Source of the DNA: Proteobacteria bacterium UBA6920
GTDB lineage: Bacteria > Pseudomonadota > Gammaproteobacteria > SG8-11
DNA length: 27,361 nucleotides
Assembly: GCA_002448875.1 (NCBI GenBank)
Contig: DKAS01000100.1
Span: 9,733-37,093, forward strand
Reading direction: 5' to 3'
Shown here: piece after piece, positions 1-8,100 of the stretch
Layout: every line of letters starts with the position of its first letter
Numbering within the stretch: the first letter of the stretch is position 1
Program-made: the position numbers and the translations under genes
The notes under the pieces: model-generated
The model's input: only the letters and a program-made list of their open reading frames with translations
What the model was told of the DNA's origin: nothing
The model's database searches: none

Positions 1-1
1 C

Positions 2-391
2 CGCCTGCATTGCGCTGATCGCCCGGGCCACTGGAAGACTATCCTGCCTGATGAAAAGGCGTTCCGCAATGAACGCCTGAACGTCAAAAGCGATGACGAG
101 GTCGTGGTGCGGGTCACCGATTTCGAGGGCGCCATAGGTTATGCCGGTGCCACCTGGCTGCGTCAACCGGGCCTGAAAGTCAAACCGATCACCGTCGATG
201 GCCTGCCTGCCACCGCCGCCAATCTCGCCAACAAGAGCTATCCGTTTTTCAGCCCCTTGTCGGCGGTAACCGTGAAGTCTCCGTCCCCGGACGTGTTGAA
301 AATTATTCGTGAAGTGCAGGTCGGCGCCGCCTTCCGCAAAGTCGCCAAGCAGTACGAGTTGTTGCCCTTGAACCGCAGCGAAGACTTGTAA
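2..391 (+). CDS. PstS-like phosphate/substrate-binding protein, C-terminal part (5' truncated)
   Basis: The reading frame is open from the first bases of the window and stops at 389-391, so only the C-terminal ~129 residues are present and the start lies upstream. The visible part runs through ...GHWKTILPDEKAF..., VVRVTDFEGAIGYAG and a final lobe with NKSYPFFSPLSAVTVKSPS, ending in a helix. This resembles the last lobe of phosphate-type periplasmic substrate-binding proteins of ABC systems, where a G-x-IGY segment is followed by an 'R/KxYPL' strand. The family call is from recall of that pattern, not a search. The next gene is a membrane diguanylate cyclase 52 bp downstream on the same strand. 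A PstS-like binding protein next to a GGDEF protein suggests a ligand sensor feeding c-di-GMP synthesis, but that is inference. Ligand identity is unknown. Confidence 0.6.
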   Translation, partial: RLHCADRPGHWKTILPDEKAFRNERLNVKSDDEVVVRVTDFEGAIGYAGATWLRQPGLKVKPITVDGLPATAANLANKSYPFFSPLSAVTVKSPSPDVLKIIREVQVGAAFRKVAKQYELLPLNRSEDL

Positions 392-443
392 GCGCGGCGG
401 CATCTACCCTGCCGCGCGCGCCGCCACCGCCGTTCAGTGGCCA

Positions 444-2045
444 ATGTCCCAGCGCATCTTTGCCGCCATGATGCTTAAAACCTATCGCTCCAAATTGATA
501 GCCTACAGCACCCTGCTGATGGTATTTCTCTGCGGCACGCTCATCTATTCCTATCTGTACGCGCGCAGCGTCATCGTTCATGAAGCCGACAACTACATAG
601 GCCGTACCGGCCAGCTGCTGGAGAGTCAGATGCAGTACGAGCGCAATGAGCTGTTGCGCTACGCCGGCATCGTCAGCGATGACCTGCGCATCCAGGAGTA
701 CATGTTCATCGTCATGCGCGTAAGCTTTGACCGCGAGCCCTTGCTGCGCCTGTATGAAAAACTGTTTGGCTGGTTGCCGATAGATCGCAAAGCAATTATC
801 GGCAGCAAAGGCGAGCTGCTGGTCGGCGACGATGCCCCCGATCTGGCGGCCTGGGTGCGCAACCAGAGCGGAAAAATCGTCGAACGCGTCTACTACATGG
901 AAACCGCAGACGGTCTGGAAATGGTAGCGACGGTGCCGATTTCCTACCGCGGCGAACAGCTGGGCATGGTGGCCCTCAGCCATCGCCTGAACAAAGTCTG
1001 GCTGAATGACAAACGCCAGAACACCGGCGGCCAGGTATTCGTGGTGCGCGACAGCAAAGTGGTGGCCAGCAGCCTGGTCGGCGGCGGCGGCGAACAATTC
1101 ATCGTGCGCGATCAGCGCATCGCCATGGGTGGAGAAACATTCCGCGTATTTCCCATCGATCTGCCTTCACTGGAGGATAATCTTTCCCAGGTGTGGTTCG
1201 GCGTCTCTGAAACCAAGCTGATCTCCAACCTGAACCAGTATACACGCGTGTCGCTTCTGGTATTGGCCATTGGCTCCGGCGCCATGCTATGGATGGGCCT
1301 GATGATTTTCCGCAACTTCAACCGGCCGCTGGTGGAGCTGATGAGCATGATCGAGAAAATCACCATGGGCGATATGCCGGTGATGAAAAAATCCCGGGCG
1401 CACAATGAAATCGATCTGCTGGCGAACAAATTCGCCGACATGGTGCACTCGCTGCGCAACAAACAATCGGAAATCGACGGCATTCATAAACAGCTGGAGG
1501 AATCGGCGATCACCGACAGCCTGACCGGCCTGTACAACCGCCGACACCTGCAGGAAATTTTCCCCAAGTTGCGCGCCCAGGCGCTGCGCGACTGGCGCAT
1601 CCTGTCAGTGATTCTTTGCGATCTGGACTACTTCAAGCAGATCAACGATCAATACGGCCACCTGGCCGGTGACCAATGCCTGATCCAGTTCGCCAAACTG
1701 CTCAAGCAGCAGTCCCGATCCAATGACTTCCTGTACCGCGTGGGAGGCGAGGAATTTCTTATACTCAGTATCAGCTCCGAACCCGCCGATTCGGTGGCCA
1801 TCGCGGAAAAGGTCCGCCTTGCGACCAAGGAAAGCGCGCTGCTGTTCAAGGGGCGCGCCATCCCCCTGACCGTCAGCTGCGGCGTCAGCTTTTCCAGCGC
1901 CGACGACCCGGAGGAAACCGCGCTGCCGCGACTGCTGTCACGGGCGGACCAGGCGCTTTATCAGGCTAAGGAACAGGGACGTAACCAGGTTCAGGTCTAC
2001 GGCGAGGGAGAGCTGCCCAGTGCGCGCCGGGATCGCCACCGTTGA
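444..2045 (+). CDS. membrane diguanylate cyclase (extracytoplasmic sensor, HAMP, GGDEF)
   Basis: Predicted to make c-di-GMP from two GTP at the inner membrane. Residues ~18-40 form the first membrane helix, ~41-265 a periplasmic sensor of Cache-like appearance, ~268-290 the second helix, ~290-345 a HAMP-like linker, and ~355-515 the GGDEF domain beginning with DSLTGLYNRR. The active-site loop is GGEEF (434-438), a functional variant of GGDEF. An intact inhibitory I-site RSND (425-428) lies five residues before it, so product feedback inhibition is expected. The start is uncertain: ATG at 444 gives the longest form, but ATGs at 468 and 471 (MLKTYRSK) place the membrane helix at the usual distance. 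None has a clear Shine-Dalgarno sequence. It follows the PstS-like gene with a 52-bp gap and is probably cotranscribed with it. It ends 31 bp from the convergent minus-strand operon. Confidence 0.9.
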   Translation: MSQRIFAAMMLKTYRSKLIAYSTLLMVFLCGTLIYSYLYARSVIVHEADNYIGRTGQLLESQMQYERNELLRYAGIVSDDLRIQEYMFIVMRVSFDREPLLRLYEKLFGWLPIDRKAIIGSKGELLVGDDAPDLAAWVRNQSGKIVERVYYMETADGLEMVATVPISYRGEQLGMVALSHRLNKVWLNDKRQNTGGQVFVVRDSKVVASSLVGGGGEQFIVRDQRIAMGGETFRVFPIDLPSLEDNLSQVWFGVSETKLISNLNQYTRVSLLVLAIGSGAMLWMGLMIFRNFNRPLVELMSMIEKITMGDMPVMKKSRAHNEIDLLANKFADMVHSLRNKQSEIDGIHKQLEESAITDSLTGLYNRRHLQEIFPKLRAQALRDWRILSVILCDLDYFKQINDQYGHLAGDQCLIQFAKLLKQQSRSNDFLYRVGGEEFLILSISSEPADSVAIAEKVRLATKESALLFKGRAIPLTVSCGVSFSSADDPEETALPRLLSRADQALYQAKEQGRNQVQVYGEGELPSARRDRHR

Positions 2046-2076
2046 GCAGGCGGCGCCGACGATATGCAGCGGCGCC

Positions 2077-2952
2077 TTACTCCTGGGGAATCGGTCTTGT
2101 CTTCAAGGTCCGCCGTGGCGGGGCGGCCTTCTCCGGTTTGGCCGCCGGGGCGGGCGCCGACGATTTACCGAAAATCGCGCTGCGGGCCGAATCCAACTGC
2201 ACCTGCATTTGCAGGCTGAGCGGCAGCTTTAAGTGCCAATCCAGGTACAGGCCGGCCAGGCCAATCACCGTCAGCAGCGCCAGAACACCACCGGCATAGG
2301 CAGACATTCTGATCAGGGGCGCCAGGCTGCCACCACGTCGCAGATCGGGTCTGGCCCGCAGATTGCTGCGGCTGTCCGTGGGGGGGCGCTCCCCCGACGC
2401 CAGCGGCCGGGAATCAAATACAGCCCGGCTGGCGGAATTGTCACTATCCTGCAACGGTATCCTGAATTTTCCCGAAGCTACCGCCGGGGCGGCTTTGGGC
2501 GCCGCGGCGGGCTTGGCCGCCCGCGGGGGAGTTTCGGCGCTGAAATCGGCGGAGTCCGGCCGGGTCTGTGCGTTGCCCTTGCCGGAAAACAAAAGATCGT
2601 CTTCACTGAAATCCGGGGTATCGGCCATCGCCGACTCCCAGGCGTTGTCGCCGGAGATAAACTTCTTACTCGACTTGTCGGACGACTCGGCGGGTTTGAC
2701 GGGCGGGCGCGGCGACTTGGCCGCTGCAGCTTCCTTACTCGCGTCGTAAAAATCGCTGCTGTACTCGTTCTGCGCGAACTCGTTGGATTTGCCGCTGCTG
2801 CGCTGATCCAGCTCCTGCTGCTTGAGTTCCGTGGCTTTGCGCTGCGCTTCCAGCTTTTTCTTCAGGCGCGAGATTTCCAGCTGGGTTTTGCGCAGCTCTT
2901 CCTCATCCGAGTTGCCGTTGTTTTTTGGTAAATCGCCTTTGGTCATACTCAT
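2077..2952 (-). CDS. coiled-coil, low-complexity single-pass membrane protein of unknown function
   Basis: No family recognised. The 291-residue protein has three visible parts. Residues ~16-52 are a charged heptad-like coiled coil (EEELRKTQLEISRLKKKLEAQRK). Residues ~53-205 are a disordered, Ser/Pro/Ala/Asp-rich stretch. One membrane helix (~215-236, AYAGGVLALLTVIGLAGLYL) is followed by a ~55-residue Pro/Ala/Lys-rich tail. The first 50 bp lie inside the end of the upstream cyclic-nucleotide/rhodanese gene in another frame, which implies translational coupling and a shared role. GGAAG 9 nt before the ATG at 2952 supports that start; a second ATG two codons later is an alternative. Orientation in the membrane cannot be decided from sequence. 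It might anchor the upstream soluble protein through coiled-coil pairing; this is inference. Confidence 0.8.
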   Translation of the reverse strand: MSMTKGDLPKNNGNSDEEELRKTQLEISRLKKKLEAQRKATELKQQELDQRSSGKSNEFAQNEYSSDFYDASKEAAAAKSPRPPVKPAESSDKSSKKFISGDNAWESAMADTPDFSEDDLLFSGKGNAQTRPDSADFSAETPPRAAKPAAAPKAAPAVASGKFRIPLQDSDNSASRAVFDSRPLASGERPPTDSRSNLRARPDLRRGGSLAPLIRMSAYAGGVLALLTVIGLAGLYLDWHLKLPLSLQMQVQLDSARSAIFGKSSAPAPAAKPEKAAPPRRTLKTRPIPQE

Positions 2953-4648
2953 GTCCCACGTCTTCCGGCGCTGCCGGGACGGAAGTTATCTGCTGTGCCA
3001 GCTGTTGCGGCTCGTTTTGCGTCACCTCCGCGGAATCAGTCAACTGGCGTTCCAGTTCACTGGTCCACGACTTGATGGCTTCGACAAAGGCATCTTCCCT
3101 GCCCGCCGTGCCGCCGCGATTTCCACCCTCACTCCGGGTGGCGGACTGCCGACCGGCGTCCGGCATACTTGCCGGATTGTGTGCAACATTGCCTAGCGCC
3201 GATTTCAACGCGGCGAAATCCGTAAGCAATTGATTGTACCTGTCATCGAGGATGGCGTAGCGCTGCGACATGGCCTGCAAACCCTCGGCCATGCGGCGTA
3301 TTTCCTCGTGCTGCTGAACCACCACCTGGGGCTTTTCTTCCTGCCCCTTCAGCAATCGCGCCAGGCGATTGAGCTGTTCCTGGTTGTGCTGCAATTCCCG
3401 GCGCAACCAGGCCACCTGGCCGGCCAAATCACCGACCTGCGCAGTTTCCGCATCAGAGTCTATGTCGGCAGCCGGGTGCATATTCTTTAACTTTATGGGG
3501 AGACCCGGGTTCTGCGCCGCCTGGCGCGGCGCGACAGCTTCCACCAGGCGCAGAGTTTCCGGCTCCGCACCCAGGCGCACCTTCTGCAGCAACTCGGCAC
3601 CCTCCGGCACGCGCTGGATGCCGCCGATCAGCACATAAGCGTCATACCCGTGCTGCGACAGGAGAAACGCCGCCGCCGGACTGAGCTGGCCGTTGTTGCA
3701 GAAAACAACATAAGTCTGCCCCCGCGAGAGACCGGGCAGGCGCTGACGCAACGCCGACATCGGTATCCACAATGCGCTTTCGAGAAAATCCTGGCGCGTC
3801 GCATGATCGCGCACATCGATGAACCGGCCGCCCTTGACGACCATCTCTTCCGCTTCCGCGTAAGTCACCAGGTCGACAGCGGGACGCACCACCAGATCGA
3901 GAAAATCCTGCTTGGCGAGGCGCAGAACAACGCCGGAATCGAGCATTCGCACACTGGCATTGCGCTGCCCTTTGGTGATCAGCGCCTCTTCGCCGAAACC
4001 GGCGCCGACGCCGAGCTCCGCCAGAGTAACTTCCCCCTCGCCCGGCACTTGGCGCGTCACCAGGCAACGCCCCTCCTTGATGATGTAGTAGTGATCGTCC
4101 GCGTCATTCTGCCGGATCAGAACCTGTCCTGGCCGAACCACGATCTCCTTCATACGCAGCAACAGGGCTTGAATATTGCGCGGCGGAATCTTACCGGTAT
4201 TGAGACTGCCGAGAAACTTCGCCAGCCAGTCACCGGGATCAGCCGCCTGCACTTCCGCGACCTGATAATTGGCCGCCAGATCGCTGTCCTCCATCACCTC
4301 CAGCAAATGCCGGTCTATCACCAGCAGCGTGGTTGGCCGGGTGGTGCGCATTTCCACCCGCCGCGGCCGTACGTCGGCGATGGCCTCCCGTGCTGCTTCG
4401 GTATCCGCCTTCAGGCGCAGCAAACCTATGCTGCGCGAAGAAATCTCGATCTCGCCCGCCACCAGAAAGTAGGTGCAACGATCATTGTCGCCGCGGCGGA
4501 AGATCACCCGGTCCGCGGGATAGGTAAGCAGCTGGCATTTTTGCGCCAGCATTTTGCATTGTTCCAGATCCAGGGATTGAAAAGGCAGGAAACGTCCCAA
4601 TAGCTTTTCGTCGACCTTTCTGCCGGTCGTTTTTTTTGCAGCGCCCAT
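2903..4648 (-). CDS. dual cyclic-nucleotide-binding-domain protein with rhodanese domain and C-terminal coiled coil
   Basis: A 581-residue soluble protein. Residues ~18-125 form a divergent cNMP-binding fold (VIFRRGDNDRCTYFLVAGEIEI) lacking a recognisable phosphate-binding cassette. Residues ~155-260 form a second cNMP domain with a canonical cassette, GFGEEAL (217-223) followed by Arg229. Residues ~270-355 are a rhodanese domain starting with FIDVRD and carrying the catalytic-loop cysteine in VVFCNNGQLS (Cys317). Residues ~400-490 form a coiled coil (QVAWLRRELQHNQEQLNRLARLL), and the rest is low complexity. No DNA-binding domain is present, so it is not a CRP-type transcription factor. It may couple cyclic-nucleotide binding to sulfur transfer or redox sensing (inference). 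The 256-bp upstream region carries several palindromes. The downstream membrane-protein gene overlaps its 3' end by 50 bp. Confidence 0.88.
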   Translation of the reverse strand: MGAAKKTTGRKVDEKLLGRFLPFQSLDLEQCKMLAQKCQLLTYPADRVIFRRGDNDRCTYFLVAGEIEISSRSIGLLRLKADTEAAREAIADVRPRRVEMRTTRPTTLLVIDRHLLEVMEDSDLAANYQVAEVQAADPGDWLAKFLGSLNTGKIPPRNIQALLLRMKEIVVRPGQVLIRQNDADDHYYIIKEGRCLVTRQVPGEGEVTLAELGVGAGFGEEALITKGQRNASVRMLDSGVVLRLAKQDFLDLVVRPAVDLVTYAEAEEMVVKGGRFIDVRDHATRQDFLESALWIPMSALRQRLPGLSRGQTYVVFCNNGQLSPAAAFLLSQHGYDAYVLIGGIQRVPEGAELLQKVRLGAEPETLRLVEAVAPRQAAQNPGLPIKLKNMHPAADIDSDAETAQVGDLAGQVAWLRRELQHNQEQLNRLARLLKGQEEKPQVVVQQHEEIRRMAEGLQAMSQRYAILDDRYNQLLTDFAALKSALGNVAHNPASMPDAGRQSATRSEGGNRGGTAGREDAFVEAIKSWTSELERQLTDSAEVTQNEPQQLAQQITSVPAAPEDVGHEYDQRRFTKKQRQLG

Positions 4649-4668
4649 CGTCCTATCCTGTCGGTAAT

Positions 4669-4764
4669 GCGAATATTCGCCTGCCGCGCTCCCTCGGATC
4701 GCCGACTACTCCGGTCGCGCAACCCCTTGCCAGCACAGGCGAATATCGCGTGCAAACATTGCAC
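4669..4764. promoter_or_regulatory. palindrome cluster upstream of the cyclic-nucleotide/rhodanese gene
   Basis: The 256-bp gap between the two minus-strand signalling genes contains no convincing gene but has clear symmetric sequence. GCGAATATTCGC (4669-4680) is a perfect 12-bp palindrome. ATATTCGCCTG (4673-4683) is repeated in inverted orientation as CAGGCGAATAT (4736-4746). GTGCAA-ACA-TTGCAC (4750-4764) is a perfect 6+3+6 inverted repeat. They lie 20-115 bp upstream of the minus-strand ATG at 4648, where operators would be expected. The regulator is unknown. Confidence 0.45.
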
Positions 4765-4802
4765 CTAGAAGTCCAAGCTTAGACCAGCCGGGCAAGGCCT
4801 TC

Positions 4803-4818
4803 CGTGAACCCGATCACA
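4803..4818. promoter_or_regulatory. CRP/Vfr-like site
   Basis: CGTGA-ACCCGA-TCACA matches the CRP consensus TGTGA-N6-TCACA at nine of ten core positions. Its centre is ~162 bp upstream of the ATG of the cyclic-nucleotide-binding gene, farther than a simple activator site. Such a motif occurs by chance in genomes, so this is a candidate only. Confidence 0.35.
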
Positions 4819-4904
4819 GGCCGGGAACTGTTTCTGTGCTAAGCGGGGAGCGGGGCCTTAGACCCCGGGACGAACCAGGAAAGGACGGCGCATGGCGGCG
4901 CGCC

Positions 4905-7094
4905 TCATATCATGGGCCAGAACATGCCTTGTTCGAAGATGGCACGGTCGGTGCCGCTGTCCAGGCACCATGCCGGCACCTTTTCCGGCGGCAGCGGCTC
5001 GCCGATCAGGAATCCCTGAGCCTGGTCGCAGCCGCGGGTACGCAGGAAATACAGCTGCTCCTCGGTTTCCACGCCCTCCGCCATCACCCGCAGACGCAAG
5101 GTCTGCCCCAGGGCGACGATGGCTTCGGCGATCGCTGCATCGCCCTCGCCATTGGAAATATCGCGCACGAAGGAACGGTCGATCTTCAGCGAATTCAGCG
5201 GAAACTTCTTCAGGTAGCTGAGGGAAGAATAGCCGGTGCCAAAATCATCCACCGCCAGCTGCACACCCAGCTCATGCAGTTTGCGCAAGGTGACAATGGC
5301 ATTATCGACATTATCCACCAGGAAGTTTTCTGTGATCTCCAGCTCCAGGTTCTGTGGATCCAGGCCGGAATTACGCAGAGCCGCGGTAACGCTCTCTATC
5401 AGGGTGGGCTGGGTAAACTGTAACGGCGAGAGGTTCACCGCGATACGCATCGGCGGCAGTCCCGCGCGCTGCCACTGCGCCGCCTGCTGACAGGCCTTGT
5501 GCAACACCCAGTCGCCGATGGCGGTGATAAAGCCGGTATCTTCGGCCAGCGGCAGGAACTGATTGGGATACAGCAAACCGAGATCAGGGTGATGCCAGCG
5601 GATCAGCGCCTCCAGGCCGATGATTTCACGGCGATGCAGATCCACCTGCGGCTGGTAATAGAGGATGAATTCATTGCGCTGCAAGGCATGCCTGATCCGG
5701 TTTTCCATGATCAGGTACTCCACCGCCTTGGCATTCATATCCGCAGTGTAAAACCGATAGTTGTTGCGGCCCTGCTCCTTGGCACGGTACATGGCCGTAT
5801 CGGCGTTTTTCAGCAGCTCGTCGATATCGGCACCATCCTGCGGGTAGATGGCGATTCCCACGCTGGTGGTGACGTACATCTCGTGCCCGTCGATATGAAA
5901 CGGCCGATTCATCACGTCCAGAATCTTGCGCGCCACGGTGGTGGCATCTTCCGGCTGCGCCAGCTCTTCCAGGATCACGGTAAATTCATCGCCGCCGAGG
6001 CGAGCCACGGTATCACCCTTGCGCGCATTGGACAGCAGCCGATTGGCCACTGCCTTGAGCAATTCGTCACCGGCATGGTGCCCGAGGCTGTCATTGATCA
6101 GCTTGAAGCGATCAAGATCCAGGAACAGCACCGCGACCTGGGCTTTCTGCCGCCGCGCCCTGGCCAGGGCATGGGTGAGACGGTCGCGGAACAGGGTGCG
6201 GTTGGGCAAACTGGTGAGGTTGTCGTAGTTGGCCAGTTGCAGCAACCGGTCTTCCGCCCGTTTGCGCTCAGTGATATCGGTGGCCACACCGATCACGCCT
6301 ACTACAGCTTGCGCGCCATCCTTGACGATGGAGTAGCGGCATTCGAACACCAGGTCATTGATCTCTATCAGCGAGGTGACCTGCTCACCCTCGAGGATAC
6401 GCTGGAAATCTTTGCGAAAACGCGGTCGGTTGCGAAACAGCGTGAACAGGGACTGCCCGACGAGATCGTCCGGCCGCATGGCCAGGCGCTCCAGGCCACG
6501 ACCCTCTACGAAGGTGAAACAACCCTCGCGATCCACCGCGAAGAGAATTACCGGCGCGTTGCTCACTACACTGCGCAGGCGCTGCTCGCTTTCCTGCAGC
6601 GCCTTCTGCATGATTTTCCGCTCGTTGATCTGGTGGCGTAATTCCTTGTTGGACTGCAACAACTCCTGGGTACGCCGATCCACCTGCAACTCCAGCTCCT
6701 GGGCGGCCGACCATACCGACTGCGGGATCAGCGCGGCACCCACCAACTCGCGCAATTCAACGATGAAGTAGGCGTTCTCGCCGACCTGGACGCTGTTGAC
6801 CGTCACCTCCGCCAGGAACGGTTCGCTGTCACGGCGCACGGCGGACAGGCGCGCCGGCAAACCGCCGCTCTGTTCGCAGGCGCTCAGATTCAACTCCGGC
6901 AGCAAAGCGGTGATTTTCTCGCCCAATAATTCCTTGGCGGCACGACCAAACAGGGATTCGATAGCGGGATTGACTTCACGGATGGCGCCCAGGTTGTCAC
7001 ATACCACGACACCATCACGCAAATGGCGGATGATTTCGTTGTCGATGATGTTGACACCCGCCATTTCTGTCTGCATGACTCTGGCACCACGCAT
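4905..7094 (-). CDS. PAS-PAS-GGDEF-EAL cyclic-di-GMP turnover protein
   Basis: A 729-residue protein with no predicted membrane helix. PAS 1 is at ~18-118, a coiled coil at ~130-172, PAS 2 at ~172-278 (ending TDITERKRAEDRL), GGDEF at ~285-450 and EAL at ~465-710. The cyclase loop is intact GGDEF (367-371), and RKGD (358-361) sits at the I-site position. The phosphodiesterase domain has LEALIRW (EAL at 495-497), NLSPLQF, ELEITEN, DDFGTGYSSL (616-625) and KIDRSFV, so both catalytic halves look competent. The sensory PAS domains give no clear cofactor clue. Start is ambiguous: ATGs at 7094, 7076 and 7064 all lack a good ribosome-binding site, and the last still keeps the PAS intact. It precedes the cyclic-nucleotide-binding gene on the same strand with a 256-bp gap, so it is probably a separate transcription unit. 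Confidence 0.93.
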   Translation of the reverse strand: MRGARVMQTEMAGVNIIDNEIIRHLRDGVVVCDNLGAIREVNPAIESLFGRAAKELLGEKITALLPELNLSACEQSGGLPARLSAVRRDSEPFLAEVTVNSVQVGENAYFIVELRELVGAALIPQSVWSAAQELELQVDRRTQELLQSNKELRHQINERKIMQKALQESEQRLRSVVSNAPVILFAVDREGCFTFVEGRGLERLAMRPDDLVGQSLFTLFRNRPRFRKDFQRILEGEQVTSLIEINDLVFECRYSIVKDGAQAVVGVIGVATDITERKRAEDRLLQLANYDNLTSLPNRTLFRDRLTHALARARRQKAQVAVLFLDLDRFKLINDSLGHHAGDELLKAVANRLLSNARKGDTVARLGGDEFTVILEELAQPEDATTVARKILDVMNRPFHIDGHEMYVTTSVGIAIYPQDGADIDELLKNADTAMYRAKEQGRNNYRFYTADMNAKAVEYLIMENRIRHALQRNEFILYYQPQVDLHRREIIGLEALIRWHHPDLGLLYPNQFLPLAEDTGFITAIGDWVLHKACQQAAQWQRAGLPPMRIAVNLSPLQFTQPTLIESVTAALRNSGLDPQNLELEITENFLVDNVDNAIVTLRKLHELGVQLAVDDFGTGYSSLSYLKKFPLNSLKIDRSFVRDISNGEGDAAIAEAIVALGQTLRLRVMAEGVETEEQLYFLRTRGCDQAQGFLIGEPLPPEKVPAWCLDSGTDRAIFEQGMFWPMI

Positions 7095-7206
7095 AAGATC
7101 GAACGCAAAACAATACCGAATTGAAATTTCGATGAGAAGATATTTTTCGCTACCACCGACTCAAATGCTAAAATGTTGAGCAGTGACGCATATAAGCAAT
7201 TGTTAT

Positions 7207-7350
7207 TTAAGAACTTGGAAAAATACCTTTATCCGCATACCCGGCTTTGCCGCAAGAACGCCACGGCCAGCACCTAAGCGTTTGTTCCATCGACAGATAG
7301 CACGCCGGCCCCAGCGAATGGCAGGCACAGTTACTGCAATTACAGGCCAT
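7207..7350 (-). CDS. possible 47-aa cysteine-rich small protein (doubtful)
   Basis: In the 296-bp divergent gap between the GGDEF-EAL gene and the phosphoesterase gene, the minus strand holds an ATG-started frame of 47 codons. It begins MACNCSNCACHSLG and has four further residues of the type C-x-C-x2-C-x-C, plus cysteines later (seven in all). The CxCxxCxC cluster resembles the opening of bacterial metallothioneins, but the remainder lacks the usual GxxYCxxxCAxxH and CGHxxC parts. The upstream AAGTGA is a poor ribosome-binding site, and the frame begins inside the promoter of the divergent gene. It may be a chance frame. Confidence 0.2.
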   Translation of the reverse strand: MACNCSNCACHSLGPACYLSMEQTLRCWPWRSCGKAGYADKGIFPSS

Positions 7351-7356
7351 TTCACT

Positions 7357-7362
7357 TACAAT
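7357..7362 (+). promoter_or_regulatory. -10 element of the YfcE-like phosphoesterase gene
   Basis: TACAAT matches the sigma-70 -10 box at five of six positions, 28 bp before the predicted start codon. The best -35 at 17-bp spacing (CTGCAA, 7334-7339) is weak. Confidence 0.4.
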
Positions 7363-7390
7363 AGCGCCCTTTTTCCCGGGGTGAACAAGC

Positions 7391-7948
7391 TTGATCGATA
7401 ACCAGCCGCCAGATAGCAGCACCGTCATCGTGGCCATCTTGTCCGATACCCACGGCCAGGTGGCACCGACTCTGCTGCAGACGATAGAACGCTGCGACAT
7501 GGTGGTGCATGCGGGTGATATTTGTGGCGCCGGTGTTCTGGCGGCCCTGCGTCCGCGCGGCGGTCAAATTTTTGCCGTACGCGGCAACAATGACCGGGAA
7601 GCGCTGTGGCTGGAGCACGAACATGCCGTGCTGGAGAAAATCCCTGAGACCTTACACTTGAAGCTGCCGGGTGGTACGCTGGTAGTGGAACACGGTCATC
7701 GGCATGGCGCGCATCAGCCCAGCCACGACTCCCTGCGCCGGACTCACCCTGACGCGCGCGTCATCGTCTACGGGCACACCCATAAACTGCTGATCGACAA
7801 CGAGCAGCAGCCGTGGATCGTCAATCCCGGCGCCGCGGGTTACACGCGGAACCATGGCGGATCATCGTGCCTGCTGCTGCACGCGACGACCATGGACTGG
7901 CGCTTTGAAATCGTCAAATGCACGCAAAGTGCAAAAGTGGTGGCATAG
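7391..7948 (+). CDS. YfcE/MJ0936-type metallophosphoesterase
   Basis: A 185-residue calcineurin-like phosphoesterase of the small YfcE/MJ0936 group, which hydrolyse phosphodiesters or phosphomonoesters with two divalent metals. The metal-binding motifs appear in order: SDTHG (Asp19, His21), HAGDI (Asp43), GNND (65-68), a His-rich VVEHGHRHGA segment and YGHTHK. Length and motif spacing fit a complete cytosolic enzyme. The start is TTG at 7391, because GGGGTGA lies 6 nt upstream and the only later start candidates cut into the first strand of the fold. Natural substrate is unknown; members of this family are usually assayed with artificial diesters. It is a single-gene unit, divergent from the GGDEF-EAL gene, and followed by a minus-strand micro-protein. 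Confidence 0.85.
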   Translation: MIDNQPPDSSTVIVAILSDTHGQVAPTLLQTIERCDMVVHAGDICGAGVLAALRPRGGQIFAVRGNNDREALWLEHEHAVLEKIPETLHLKLPGGTLVVEHGHRHGAHQPSHDSLRRTHPDARVIVYGHTHKLLIDNEQQPWIVNPGAAGYTRNHGGSSCLLLHATTMDWRFEIVKCTQSAKVVA

Positions 7949-7972
7949 AGATCACCGCCATAGGCAAGCGAA

Positions 7973-8077
7973 TCAGGCGCTTTCCCTGCCGCGGTAAATA
8001 TCCACGATAACGACGACACCGCCGACCAGGCCGATCACGGCGACGATGGATACCATATAAAACAGCGCTTGTTCCAT
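7973..8077 (-). CDS. 34-residue single-pass membrane micro-protein
   Basis: A short frame with strong initiation signals. ATG at 8077 is preceded by AAGGAAA (8083-8089), and a perfect TATAAT on the same strand (8101-8106) would start transcription about 17 nt before the ATG. The product begins MEQALFYMVSIVAVIG, continues as an uninterrupted hydrophobic Val/Ile/Gly segment (residues ~6-26) and ends in a polar tail (DIYRGRESA) before TGA. That is the typical look of a real bacterial membrane micro-protein: one helix and a short charged C-terminus. No family recognised. It is convergent with the phosphoesterase gene and divergent from the DUF523 gene. Confidence 0.6.
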   Translation of the reverse strand: MEQALFYMVSIVAVIGLVGGVVVIVDIYRGRESA

Positions 8078-8100
8078 GTAGTTTTCCTTCATAACAGCAC

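Noticed and set aside
4852..4870. GGGG...CCCC hairpin before the end of the GGDEF-EAL gene
   Set aside because: Only 4-5 bp of stem with a 7-nt loop and no U-tract; not a convincing terminator.
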